Assembly: GCA_031415695.1 (NCBI GenBank)
Contig: JANOSH010000015.1
Span: 62,001 to 126,000, forward strand
Length of the DNA: 64,000 nucleotides
Source: JANOSH01 sp031415695
GTDB lineage: Bacteria > Actinomycetota > Acidimicrobiia > Acidimicrobiales > Ilumatobacteraceae
Direction of reading: 5' to 3'
The notes under the pieces: model-generated
Told to the model about the DNA's origin: nothing
The model's input: the letters and a program-made list of their open reading frames with translations, nothing else
The model's database searches: none
Made by a program: the position numbers and the translations under genes
Part shown: piece after piece, positions 33,879 through 42,175 of the stretch
Layout of the letters: each line of letters opens with the position of its first letter
Numbering within the stretch: the first letter of the stretch is position 1

Positions 33879-33957
33879 AGTTCCGTACCAGTCATTGCTG
33901 GACGTTATCACCGGCTCCCGACACCATCCGCCGCCGCGAACCAGCGATTTCGCGAAG

Positions 33958-33982
33958 TTGTGCCCGATGTCGTCGGGCACAA
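33958..33982. promoter_or_regulatory. 10-bp inverted repeat between IclR and FAH genes
   Basis: TTGTGCCCGA and its exact reverse complement TCGGGCACAA are separated by 5 bp. It lies 25 bp downstream of the IclR stop and 80 bp upstream of the FAH start (both minus strand). There is no T-run. It could be the terminator of the IclR gene or an operator for the FAH-TPP operon bound by that IclR; both readings are open. Confidence 0.55.
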
Positions 33983-34007
33983 GTTCACAGGTCCGGCGTG
34001 TGTGCGC

Positions 34008-34841
34008 CTAGCGGCGCATACGAACGGTGAACTCACCAGACGCGATCGTGTCGGTGAGGTGCTTGGCCCCCATCTGCAACACATGGACAATTTGAACTTC
34101 TCTATCACCAATCACTCGCGCTGTAGGTCCAATCAACGAGATCGCAGCCACAACGGAACCGCCAGGGCTTGCTCGAACCGGCACCGCAAGCGACGACATG
34201 CCAAGCTCGGTCTCGTCGATACTTCGGGCGTAGCCACGAGCCCTAATTTTGACTAGCTCGGTCATTAGCACCTCAGGGGCGACAATGGTGTAGCCGGTGC
34301 TCGCCGGGAGGCCGGCCAGCAGACGTGCTCCGACCATATCGGGAAGATGAGCCGCCAGTGCCTTGCCTGCACTCGAACGGTGCCACGGCGCTCGACGTGA
34401 GTTCTCGTTGGCATAGCGCAGCGCTCGAATTCCCTCGACACGCTCGACGTACACCACATCGGCACCAGCCGGCACGCCAATCTGCACCGTTTCGCCGAGT
34501 GTGTTTCGTAGATCAACCAACAGAGGTAGGCCGCGATCTCGCACGGGTGTCCGCATCGTGGCGAGGTGGCCGTACTCGACAAATCGCAAACCGAGGCGAT
34601 ACCGCCCAACCGCAGTACGGTCGAGAAGACCGCGGGCCGACAACACCGCACATGTGCGGTGCGCAGTGCTTTTGGCGACGCCGACGCGCCGCGCCAATTC
34701 ACTGAGACTCAGTTCCGGTACCTTTGAGAGCTCGTCAATGACATCGAGGGCGATGGACACGGATTGCAGTGTTGCACCGCGTTCTGACGCTGGCTTGGGG
34801 GCGACCGTTGCTGCTGGCGGCTTGGCAGGCGGTGGGGGCAT
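34008..34841 (-). CDS. IclR-family transcriptional regulator
   Basis: 277 residues: an unusual Pro/Ala-rich N-terminal tail of about 25 residues, the winged helix (ALDVIDELSKVPELSLSELA, VGVAKSTAHRTCAVLSARGL) and a full effector-binding domain with VVYVERVEG and the HRSSAGKALAAH loop. It lies between a VOC dioxygenase gene and the FAH-TPP pair, all on the same strand, and so probably regulates these genes in response to an aromatic acid. Confidence 0.88.
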   Translation of the reverse strand: MPPPPAKPPAATVAPKPASERGATLQSVSIALDVIDELSKVPELSLSELARRVGVAKSTAHRTCAVLSARGLLDRTAVGRYRLGLRFVEYGHLATMRTPVRDRGLPLLVDLRNTLGETVQIGVPAGADVVYVERVEGIRALRYANENSRRAPWHRSSAGKALAAHLPDMVGARLLAGLPASTGYTIVAPEVLMTELVKIRARGYARSIDETELGMSSLAVPVRASPGGSVVAAISLIGPTARVIGDREVQIVHVLQMGAKHLTDTIASGEFTVRMRR

Positions 34842-34894
34842 CTGACGCCGAGCATAGGCCAGACCGTTCGCCCCAAGCGAACGAGGCCCAGCGG

Positions 34895-35518
34895 CTAGCG
34901 CTGAGCAGTCGCTACTGGTGAGGTCGCTACCCGAGCTACCACACCTGGGCCAGTAACCGCAGGTTCATAACCGACACCAAAAAGCTTATAGTCCGTGCGG
35001 TCGTCCATAGCCTCGTCGCTGTCGGGTGCAATGTACTCGAAGTAGTTGAGCGCAGCGTCGACGTCGCCGCTCCAGACCTCTGCCGGGAGGTTGTACAGCA
35101 CCTCGATGCCATTGCCGTCGGGATCGGTCACGTACGCCGAGTGGGTCATGCCGTGGTTACCCCGAACATGCACCGTCACATCGAGCGCTTTCATATGTGC
35201 GAGCTGACTCAACCAGCTGTCACGATCGGGATACCCGATGGCAATGTGGTTGATCCCCGGCGGCATGTCGCGCATGTTCCACTCAGGCGGTGCTGCGTAC
35301 CGCGAAGGCTCTGCCGTTTCGGCAAGCGCAAGGTCGTGATGGCTCTCGGGACTACCCCGGTAGAACCGCATCTTCATCGTATGAGTAAGTTCGCCGCACT
35401 GCTCGAAGCCCAACACTTCGGTATAGAAGCGATGCGATTCGTCGATGTCTCGGACACTCAGAACGAGGTGGTTGACACTGGCCCCGATCGACGGCCGAGT
35501 AGTTGATTGCTTCGACAT
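34895..35518 (-). CDS. VOC-family extradiol dioxygenase-like protein
   Basis: 207 residues, one pair of beta-alpha-beta modules. Metal ligands look complete: His in VNHLVLSV, His in INHIAIGY and Glu in GIEVLYN. This fits catechol 2,3-dioxygenase-like or glyoxalase-like enzymes. A good site GGGAGG four bases before the ATG at 35518 decides the start; the longer open frame upstream is rejected. A C-terminal extension of ~50 residues after LYNLPAEVW is longer than in minimal VOC proteins. With the downstream FAH-family and TPP genes it suggests a second meta-cleavage route. Confidence 0.82.
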   Translation of the reverse strand: MSKQSTTRPSIGASVNHLVLSVRDIDESHRFYTEVLGFEQCGELTHTMKMRFYRGSPESHHDLALAETAEPSRYAAPPEWNMRDMPPGINHIAIGYPDRDSWLSQLAHMKALDVTVHVRGNHGMTHSAYVTDPDGNGIEVLYNLPAEVWSGDVDAALNYFEYIAPDSDEAMDDRTDYKLFGVGYEPAVTGPGVVARVATSPVATAQR

Positions 35519-35614
35519 GTAACCTCCCTTTTGTTTTCTGACGCTAACTCCAAGGTCAATTGGTGCCATAGCCGACGTACAGGTTCTTTTTCCACGAACG
35601 GTTAGTATCACACT

Positions 35615-36049
35615 GTGATCGTTCGTCGCGATGCCGTAACTGCCCTCGCCACGCTTACAGCCGCTGCCCACGACGGACGACTCGATGCGGTGTGCGAGCG
35701 GTTTTCCGTGCGAGTGATGTCGGCGTTCGGGAGCGCTGTGCACAATTCGATCCGAATTCCCCAAGATCTCGACATCGGAGTGAGCTTTCGGCGTGACCTG
35801 GCCGACAATGCCAAACTCACCACTCGACTCGGTCTGTGGGCTGCATTGGTAGACCTCACTGGCTACGAGGCCATCGACCTTGTTGTGTTGGATATAGACA
35901 ATCCGGTTCTAAGGGCCGAAGCTCTCACGGGCGTCGCTCTCTACGAATCCGTGAGCGGGGAGTTCGCCGAAGCTCAGATAGCCGCCATTGGAGAACAACG
36001 CGATACCGCTCATCTGCGACGCCGGAACCTGGAACTGATGGCCAAGTGA
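35615..36049 (+). CDS. MntA-type nucleotidyltransferase antitoxin
   Basis: 144 residues of minimal nucleotidyltransferase fold. The GSx10DxD motif is exact: G39-S40 then D51-x-D53. In MntA/HepT (type VII) toxin-antitoxin pairs, the MNT protein adds AMP to a tyrosine of the HEPN toxin and silences it. The GTG start at 35615 is just downstream of an AT-richer stretch (TTAGTATCACACTGTG). It overlaps the HEPN gene by 4 bp (GTGA), the usual arrangement for this pair. Confidence 0.85.
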   Translation: MIVRRDAVTALATLTAAAHDGRLDAVCERFSVRVMSAFGSAVHNSIRIPQDLDIGVSFRRDLADNAKLTTRLGLWAALVDLTGYEAIDLVVLDIDNPVLRAEALTGVALYESVSGEFAEAQIAAIGEQRDTAHLRRRNLELMAK

Positions 36050-36486
36050 CACCCGTTGCGCCCAATCCGAACGTTGTCGAACGGCGACTCGCGCTTCAGC
36101 GAGGGCTCCTCCACGAGATGCGAAAACTGCAACCGTTGAGTGTCGAACGGCTGGCGAGCGAGCCAGTGATCAGGGCGGCGATCGAACGGATGATGCAATC
36201 AATCGTCGACCTAGCACTCGATATCAATAGTCACATTGCTAGCAGCGTGCTTGAACGCGCACCGTCGACCGGCCGCGAATCCTTCGACCTAATGGTAACC
36301 ATGGGCATCATCGAGACCGAACACGCCGACCGACTCAAACCGGCCGTCGGGCTTCGCAATGTACTGGTACACATGTACGCCGATATCGATGTGGCGCTGA
36401 TCGCAGACTCGATCGATGCCTTCGAAGCTATGTTCTCGAGCTATGTGCGCGTCGTCGCACAATGGCTCCTTCGTCGCGTCGAGTAG
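36046..36486 (+). CDS. HepT-type HEPN ribonuclease toxin
   Basis: 146 residues, helical, with the HEPN RNase motif Rx4HxY at R104, H109 and Y111 (LRNVLVHMYA). In characterised HepT toxins the Arg and His catalyse RNA or tRNA cleavage and the Tyr is the site AMPylated by the MNT partner. The GTG start overlaps the stop of the MNT gene. The motif is intact, so the module could be active. The window has a second, unlike pair at 41349-42175. Confidence 0.85.
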   Translation: MTPVAPNPNVVERRLALQRGLLHEMRKLQPLSVERLASEPVIRAAIERMMQSIVDLALDINSHIASSVLERAPSTGRESFDLMVTMGIIETEHADRLKPAVGLRNVLVHMYADIDVALIADSIDAFEAMFSSYVRVVAQWLLRRVE

Positions 36487-36549
36487 CAGGTGTCGCCGGT
36501 GGGAAACGGCTTGCTTGCAACTCGGCGAAAAAGTCCGATACTTCACCCC

Positions 36550-37560
36550 ATGGCCACCGAACCGTTCCGCTTCTTCGACAACCGCGAGAAGTACCTGTTG
36601 TTCGTCAGTACCACGAGCGAGAAGGCCGAAGTTGCGGCGCGGATTGGCCGAGAACTGGCACTGGTCCATCCGCGACCCCTGCTCTTCGCCTGTTCGACGC
36701 TGGCACCGGCAACGGGGTCGTGCTCAGCCATGTGCTACGCCACCTCCACTCCCGGCTGCCGTCAGTGCCGTTCCTGGTCGTCGGGAAAGAGGCAAGCATG
36801 GAAGACGCCCGCCTCACTCTCAGCCAGCTGCCCGACCGGTTCGCCGAGCATCCAAATACCGTGGTCGTCCTTACCAATATGTTCTATTCCGAAGCACCAT
36901 GGCTCTGGCCCAAAAGACCCGAACACCAGGCAAACATTCAATGATGGGATGTGCCACTGACCGGCTCGACCGCCCATGACTTCTCACAACAGGTCCATCA
37001 CTTCGACTCGATCTTGGCCGATGGCTGGCAGACGGGTACCAGCTCCACATCGGGCGGCACCGTCTACCAGCGACCAACGGTTCTCGTTCTATACCGATCC
37101 GATCAAGCATTTGCTCTTGCCGACGTCATTCCCACAAAGACCGGCGCCGCCCAGCCTGCGGGGTACGACCTGATCCTTGCCGCCCAGCCGTATCGCAGCC
37201 GAACTTCGGCGGTTGCAAAGGTCAAGACGGTGCTCGGCCCGCTCGCACAAGCACTGCGGGTCGGTGGTCGTCTGATCGTGGTTCAGTCAACCGGACACGA
37301 TCCCGGCATGGACATCATCCGCAAAATTTGGCCCGATGGGGACCCGTTCGTCACCCCCCGGCACCAGCTCATTCGAGAACTAGACGCCCAACTCAACTCG
37401 GCCGCACCTGGCCAATTCCGCTTCGAGAGCACCAGCGACTCGGCCTCCCTCTTCATGTACCGGCGCCACGCCATGCCAAACGAGGTAACGAACCGCATCA
37501 CCACCTCGACCACCTTGGCCGCGTGGAATGCAGCCGTGTATGTCGCCCAGATCGGCGACT
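36550..37560 (+). pseudogene. SAM-dependent methyltransferase-like gene, broken
   Basis: The ATG at 36550 starts ATEPFRFFDNREKYLLFVS. Near 36680 the frame changes to LRLFDAGTGNGVVLSHVLRH, a class I methyltransferase SAM-binding motif. That frame hits an in-frame TGA at 36942-36944 and then continues with coherent sequence (PLTGSTAHDFSQQVHHFDSI, later QALRVGGRLIVVQSTGHDPG) to TTLAAWNAAVYVAQI near 37550. Beyond that the DNA reads as an amidase on the other strand. One frameshift, one nonsense codon and a 3' truncation make this a pseudogene. The methyl acceptor is unknown. Confidence 0.75.
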
Positions 37561-37565
37561 GTCAC

Positions 37566-38247
37566 GACGTTGCGTCGATAAGCGCCGCGGTATCGCGCAC
37601 CGTGCGCGTGAGGACACCTTCGCAGTTCATACCCACAGGTCGATCGGACACGGTGCTGGACATAACTCGCCCACGCGTCGGCTTCAGGCCAACGAGCCCG
37701 CACATCGCGGCTGGGATGCGAATACAGCCCGAGATGTCGTTGCCGTGGGCAGCGGGAACGATACCGGCCGCTACCGCAGCAGCCGACCCGCCCGATGAAC
37801 CACCCGGGGTACGGTTGAGATCCCACGGGTTTCGAGTTGGTCCATACAGCTCGGGTTCGGTCGTACCATAAGCGCCATTTGTGGCACGTTCGTTCGCCCG
37901 ATCGGGATGAGTCCAGCAGCCCGAAACCTGAGGGCCAGGCCACTCGACGTACGAGGGCGGTAATCGATGTCGCGCAACGCCCGCACCCCCATGTGATAGG
38001 GCTCGCCCGCTTCACGACCCTTGTAGTCCTTGAGAAGAAACGGCACCCCCGACAGTGGGGCGCCGCTAACCGGACGTTCAGCGTCGGCCAAGGCTCGCTC
38101 GAATTGGCAATGAATGATGGCATTAAGCGACGGATTCCGGGCCTCGGCACACTCAATAGCGGCCGACACAAGCTCACGGGGATGCACCTAGCCGGCGCGA
38201 ACGAGTTCGGCCAACCCTACGGCGTCGTAGTCCTCGAACGATTCCAT
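37566..38247 (-). pseudogene. amidase-signature enzyme, broken (N-terminal part)
   Basis: The ATG at 38247 begins an amidase N-terminus (MESFEDYDAVGLAELVRAG) interrupted by TAG at 38188-38190 where a codon such as GAG would be expected. It resumes in frame with PRELVSAAIECAEARNPSLN and PFLLKDYKG, which holds the catalytic Lys. Near 37880 the frame changes to NPWDLNRTPGGSSGGSAAAV, the Ser-rich signature, and on to VGLKPTRGRV. The usual GGSIRIP serine site reads SGCIRIP. The gene stops after about 200 of 450-500 residues, against the methyltransferase remnant. Its ATG follows the SDR stop directly. Confidence 0.82.
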
Positions 38248-38248
38248 G

Positions 38249-38941
38249 TCAGTACGGGATACGCCCGCCATTTACCAGCGTGGTTTGGCCCGAGACAAAA
38301 GCCGAGTCGTCCGAAAGCAGCCAGCAAAACGTGCCGAGAAGATCGTTAGGGGCCATAACCCGCCCGAGCGGAGTTCGGGTGGGGTCGTAGGTGCCAAGGG
38401 CCGAGGAGCCCGGCGTGGGCGTGAAGCCCGGGGCAACACAGTTGACCCGAATACTGCGGCTGCCGTATTCGTTGGCCAACGCCCTTGTGAGCGACACCAC
38501 TGCACCCTTCGCTGCCACGTAATGGGTGAACCCGTGGCTACCCGTGAAGGCCGTTTCGGACGCGACATTGACGATGCTCCCACCGCCCGGCATGTTGGCC
38601 GCGGCAGCACGAGCACAGAGAAAAGTGCCCCGTACGTTAACCGCGAACATTCGATCCCATTCTTCGACCGACAGCTCGTCAGACGCTTTTCGAGCCACGA
38701 GTAAAGCTGCGTTGTTGACCAAACCGTCGAGGGCACCAATGGCGGCGAACGAGGCTGTTACCTGCTCGATGTCGCTGACATCGCACCGTAAATCGGCACC
38801 CTCGGCAACATCAAGCGTTACGACAATGGCCGAACGGGCCCGAAGCTCGGTGGCCAACTCGGCACCAATGCCTCGGGCTACGCCCGTTACGACAATTCGC
38901 TTACCGGCGAGCGTCGCGTTGGACTCAGGCTTCACTCGCAC
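38249..38941 (-). CDS. short-chain dehydrogenase/reductase
   Basis: About 230 residues, a complete classical SDR: VVTGVARGIGAEL for NAD(P), VNNAALL, the catalytic Ser in VNVASETAF, YVAAK and the closing SGQTTLVNGG. The start is uncertain. A GTG at 38941 (or 38935) overlaps the end of the phosphohistidine-domain gene and gives a normal N-terminus, while an ATG at 38974 adds 11 residues. The overlap means it is translated together with that gene. Substrate unknown. Confidence 0.85.
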   Translation of the reverse strand: MRVKPESNATLAGKRIVVTGVARGIGAELATELRARSAIVVTLDVAEGADLRCDVSDIEQVTASFAAIGALDGLVNNAALLVARKASDELSVEEWDRMFAVNVRGTFLCARAAAANMPGGGSIVNVASETAFTGSHGFTHYVAAKGAVVSLTRALANEYGSRSIRVNCVAPGFTPTPGSSALGTYDPTRTPLGRVMAPNDLLGTFCWLLSDDSAFVSGQTTLVNGGRIPY

Positions 38942-40649
38942 GTTTGATGATGGTGACGACACCTCGAGTGCCATCGACTTCGATGATGTCGCCGGTCTTG
39001 ATGCGCAAGGTGGCTACCGACGTGCCAACGACACACGGGATGCCGTACTCACGTGAGACGGTGGCTGCGTGCGTGAGGGAGCCGCCGCCGTCGCAAACAC
39101 ACGCCGAAATGATGGCGAAGGCAGGGGTCCAGTTGGGCGACGTGGCCTCGGTAACGAGAATGTCTCCCTCTTCGAGATCGAACAGTTCATGGGCGGCGAG
39201 CATCACCCGGGCCGGACCGGTGTACACCCCAGCCGATGCCGGGAAACCCTTGAGTTCGGTGGCGTGGATATCGGACTTGAGGCCCTCGAAATAGTGGGTA
39301 TGCATACCAAAGATTTCGATGAGAACAGGATCCTCGATCTTGTCGGGGAGCGTACCAATCACCTTGGGCACGGTTGGCCGTTGCGCCTGATAGCCGTCGT
39401 AATACTCGTGACGGGCTGTCGCGATTGACTGCAAACCCTTCCAGGTCTTGCGGCCTTCGCATACATCGTCCAATTCGGGGAAGAACAGGAACGTTGTGTC
39501 GTCGTACACGTCGGCATCGACGGCGCGAGCAACGGCCAACGCACCTTCACGCATAGGAATAGAGGCCCGAAGGTCGATGTAATAGTTGTGGTCTTCGTTC
39601 CACCACGCGAAGTTGGCCACGGTGCAGATACCGAGTAGCTCGTTGAACCCGCCGAGAGCCTCGCCGGACAGCTTGGTACGAGCCAGTTCAATCGCCTCGT
39701 CGCGCTCCTTGTGCGAGGTTGCCAACGCTGCATCGAAGTCGTGGCGCCGCGGAACCTGAATGAAGTTGCGGAGCTGCCCGAGGGGCGACTCTTGGTTCTC
39801 GATCCACGACGGAATGTTCATGTCGGAGATGCCTTCGGTGCGATGCCCGTAGACCTTCAAAAAGTCGTCGAACTTTGTGAGCCACACCGACGCATTGCCG
39901 CCAGCCTTAGCAAGCGAATTGCGGATCTCACCCGGCTCACGATCGAACAGATGGGCAATGCCAAGTCGCTTCGCTTCATCGGCGAGGTCCCACATAGCGC
40001 GGTCGGTCTCCATGATCTTGGAATCCCGGCCCTGCAGCATTTTGGCGATGTCACCCGGGTCGACACCGTTGGAGGCGCACAGCCCATACAGCTGCAGATA
40101 GATGGCTAGCAGCGGGTACATGATTTCAAAGTGGATTTCCCACGCACGCTTTTGGAACGAACGGGCATCACGCATGAACTGGCCGAGGTCGACCAACGAC
40201 CTGCCGTCGAACTCGTAGTTCTCGAAGTAGTTGAGGGCAAGGTCGAGTTCCCACTTGCGTTCTTCCCAGATGGCCTCGAAGTTCTGGAGGAACGGCGGCA
40301 TGTTGCGTTCGATGCGGGCGCCGCGATAGCCGATCTCCCACTGCGAGGTAACCGACACCTCGCCCTCGTACAAGAACGGGCCACCCATGCGCTGGACGAG
40401 TCCACCGGCCGGTGGGAGCGGTAGTTGGTGCGCAGCCAACTGCGTGCCCCATGCCGCGTCGGTGACAAAGGAATATCCGAGAGGTGAGAACCCGCGAGGC
40501 CAGTGGAAGTCGACAAACCAAAACTTCGATTCATCTTCCTTGGTGAAGGGGCCCGATTTCGCCCGAAGCCACGGATTATCGATGTGTTCCGGCTTCCATC
40601 CTGGATACCAACCATCGAGAAACTGGTCAACGGAAACAACTTCAGCCAT
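38925..40649 (-). CDS. PEP-utilising swivelling-domain protein without ATP-grasp (copy 2)
   Basis: 574 residues, homologous over the whole length to the protein at 29383. The C-terminal swivel domain has the phosphocarrier His at 527 in GGSLTHAATVSRE with YGIPCVVG following. Shared landmarks in the first 400 residues include an EIHFEIMYPLLAIYLQLY-type helix, a DDFLKVYGHRTEG segment and a NEDHNYYID segment. Again no ATP-grasp domain or nucleotide motif is present. It overlaps the SDR gene downstream, and an inositol-phosphatase fragment lies 62 bp upstream on the same strand. It may phosphorylate a small molecule with a partner encoded elsewhere, or use the fold for something else. Confidence 0.8.
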   Translation of the reverse strand: MAEVVSVDQFLDGWYPGWKPEHIDNPWLRAKSGPFTKEDESKFWFVDFHWPRGFSPLGYSFVTDAAWGTQLAAHQLPLPPAGGLVQRMGGPFLYEGEVSVTSQWEIGYRGARIERNMPPFLQNFEAIWEERKWELDLALNYFENYEFDGRSLVDLGQFMRDARSFQKRAWEIHFEIMYPLLAIYLQLYGLCASNGVDPGDIAKMLQGRDSKIMETDRAMWDLADEAKRLGIAHLFDREPGEIRNSLAKAGGNASVWLTKFDDFLKVYGHRTEGISDMNIPSWIENQESPLGQLRNFIQVPRRHDFDAALATSHKERDEAIELARTKLSGEALGGFNELLGICTVANFAWWNEDHNYYIDLRASIPMREGALAVARAVDADVYDDTTFLFFPELDDVCEGRKTWKGLQSIATARHEYYDGYQAQRPTVPKVIGTLPDKIEDPVLIEIFGMHTHYFEGLKSDIHATELKGFPASAGVYTGPARVMLAAHELFDLEEGDILVTEATSPNWTPAFAIISACVCDGGGSLTHAATVSREYGIPCVVGTSVATLRIKTGDIIEVDGTRGVVTIIKRASEA

Positions 40650-40711
40650 GACTCAAAGCCCCTACAAGATGCGCTCTGCCGAACCCCTCGGCTTGCAGAA
40701 CATTAGCCGAT

Positions 40712-41042
40712 TCATTCCCTCGCACCGTCGACTTCGGCCACCAGATTTGCGAGCTCATCATGAACCAGTCCGTTGGTCCCGAGCACGTTCGAGAGCCCGC
40801 GGCCAAGGTTCAGCGCTCCCCCATCGAGATCGTTGCACCGGCCTCCGTCCTCGGCAATCATCAACGACCCAGCCGCTACATTCCAGGCGTACGTGGCGTC
40901 TCGTTCGAAGAATGCGTCGATACGACCGGCCGCCACGTAGGCCAGGCACAAGGCCGGAGAGCCAAGCCATGGTGCCCCACGCGAGTGGGTATGGAGCGCC
41001 ACGATGCGACGCCCGTACCGAGCGATCTGGTCGGGATCGTCG
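40712..41042 (-). pseudogene. inositol-monophosphatase-family fragment (C-terminal third)
   Basis: Reads DPDQIARYGRR, then HTHSRGAPWLGSPALCLAYV, the AGRIDAFFERDATYAWNVAAG segment (positions about 40870-40930, carrying the W-N/D metal position) and EDGGRCNDLDGG to the end. This is the last third of an inositol-monophosphatase-like protein, of a different branch from the gene at 28370. The GEE and DPIDGT motifs are absent because the gene is cut at about 41044, where an LLM fragment begins on the other strand. Confidence 0.75.
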
Positions 41043-41305
41043 GATTACAGCCCGGTGCAGATCAGCGCTTGCGCGACGACAAGCGGGTAACTGCCGACAT
41101 GATTCGAACCGGAAACGCCGGGTTCTGGAGCGCTGCCGTCGGTACACCCGACGACGTGATCGCTGCATTGCAACCGCTGGCCCGCGGTGCCATGGGACGC
41201 ATCACGCAGTTCTTACTCCAGTTCCGCCACGCCGGGATGAACAACGCCGACACGCACCGTTCAATGCGTTTGTTTGCCGACCACGTTCTGCCTGCGCTGG
41301 CCTAA
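41043..41305 (+). pseudogene. LLM oxidoreductase fragment (C-terminal end)
   Basis: About 85 codons ending at 41305 match the C-terminal end of a luciferase-like oxidoreductase: GNAGFWSAAVGTPDDVIAAL followed by a helix and RSMRLFADHVLPALA. No barrel sequence lies upstream; the DNA there belongs to the inverted phosphatase fragment. It is a tail left by a rearrangement, just before the second toxin-antitoxin pair. Confidence 0.7.
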
Positions 41306-41317
41306 TGGCGTATCCCA

Positions 41318-41343
41318 CAATATATGCACTGGCTGATATATTG
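41318..41343. promoter_or_regulatory. inverted repeat, likely operator of the Xre-MntA/HepT pair
   Basis: CAATATAT and its exact reverse complement ATATATTG are separated by 10 bp and end 5 bp before the ATG of the Xre-MntA gene. The right arm is AT-rich and placed like a promoter -10 region. An HTH domain fused to the antitoxin makes autoregulation through this site likely. Confidence 0.65.
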
Positions 41344-41348
41344 GCCTT

Positions 41349-41804
41349 ATGGAAGCAGCCACGCTGATCCGGACAGCACGATCAACTGAACAGATCACCC
41401 AAGCCGACCTGGCTCGGCGTGCGGGCACCACACAGTCCGCAGTCGCCGCCTACGAAAATGGTTCACGCAAACCCACGCCTTTGACTCTTCGTCGTCTTCT
41501 CGACGCAAGCGGGTTCCGGCCATCACACCTTCTAGCTCAGCGACGAGACGAAATCTGTCAAATTGTCGAAGCGCACAACGGCCGTACTGTTCGGGTGTTC
41601 GGTTCCATCGCCCGTCAGGAAGATACGCCTCAGAGCGACATTGATCTGCTGGTACGATTTGAGCCGGGTACCTCTCTCCTCGATCTCATTGGGCTGGAAC
41701 AAGAACTGACCGAGGTTCTCGGGCTCGACGTCGATGTGGTGTCCGAAGGTGGCCTGAGGTTACCCAAACACCAATCGATACTCGACGAGGCTCGCCCGGT
41801 GTGA
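41349..41804 (+). CDS. Xre-HTH fused to MntA-type nucleotidyltransferase antitoxin
   Basis: 151 residues in two parts. Residues 1-65 are an Xre-type helix-turn-helix (ITQADLARRAGTTQSAVAAY). Residues 75-151 are a minimal nucleotidyltransferase with an exact GSx10DxD: G85-S86, D97, D99. The fusion would let one protein AMPylate the HEPN toxin and repress its own operon through the palindrome just upstream. The stop overlaps the GTG of the HepT gene (GTGA). Confidence 0.87.
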   Translation: MEAATLIRTARSTEQITQADLARRAGTTQSAVAAYENGSRKPTPLTLRRLLDASGFRPSHLLAQRRDEICQIVEAHNGRTVRVFGSIARQEDTPQSDIDLLVRFEPGTSLLDLIGLEQELTEVLGLDVDVVSEGGLRLPKHQSILDEARPV

Positions 41805-42175
41805 ACCGACCGGCGTCGGATCGTCTTGCTCGATGGTGGACCGACCGAAAGGTACGCCAGACGCTCGAAGACCTCATCGACTTCGTCACTATTGCTGACG
41901 ATCTTGTATCTCGCGGAGCCGACAACTTCTTGGCGGACCGGGTCCTGCAGGTGGCGGCCGAAGCCATCATCACTCGCATTGGCGAAGCCGCAAACCGACT
42001 TCCATCGGCGTTCACCAACGACTTCCCCGAAATACCGTGGAGTCGGATCATCGATATGCGAAACCGACTCGTTCATCACTACGAGGCCACAGACCCTCAA
42101 CAGGTGTGGGTAGCACTGCAGCGATCTGTTCCCGAATTCGCCGCGGCCCTTGGCCTCAATGACATCCCTCGCTAG
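41801..42175 (+). CDS. HepT-type HEPN toxin (DUF86)
   Basis: 124 residues of the DUF86 HEPN family, with Rx4HxY at R87, H92 and Y94 (MRNRLVHHYEA). It would be the RNase toxin neutralised by the upstream Xre-MntA protein. The GTG start overlaps that gene. Its stop is interleaved with the convergent stop of the molybdenum hydroxylase gene (TAG and CTA within 4 bp). It belongs to a different HEPN branch from the toxin at 36046. Confidence 0.88.
   Translation: MNRPASDRLARWWTDRKVRQTLEDLIDFVTIADDLVSRGADNFLADRVLQVAAEAIITRIGEAANRLPSAFTNDFPEIPWSRIIDMRNRLVHHYEATDPQQVWVALQRSVPEFAAALGLNDIPR

Noticed and set aside
28370..41042. Simple duplication of an IMP - swivel protein - SDR segment
   Set aside because: The swivel proteins are clear homologues, but the phosphatases and the SDRs look like different sub-branches, so a segmental duplication is not supported by eye.
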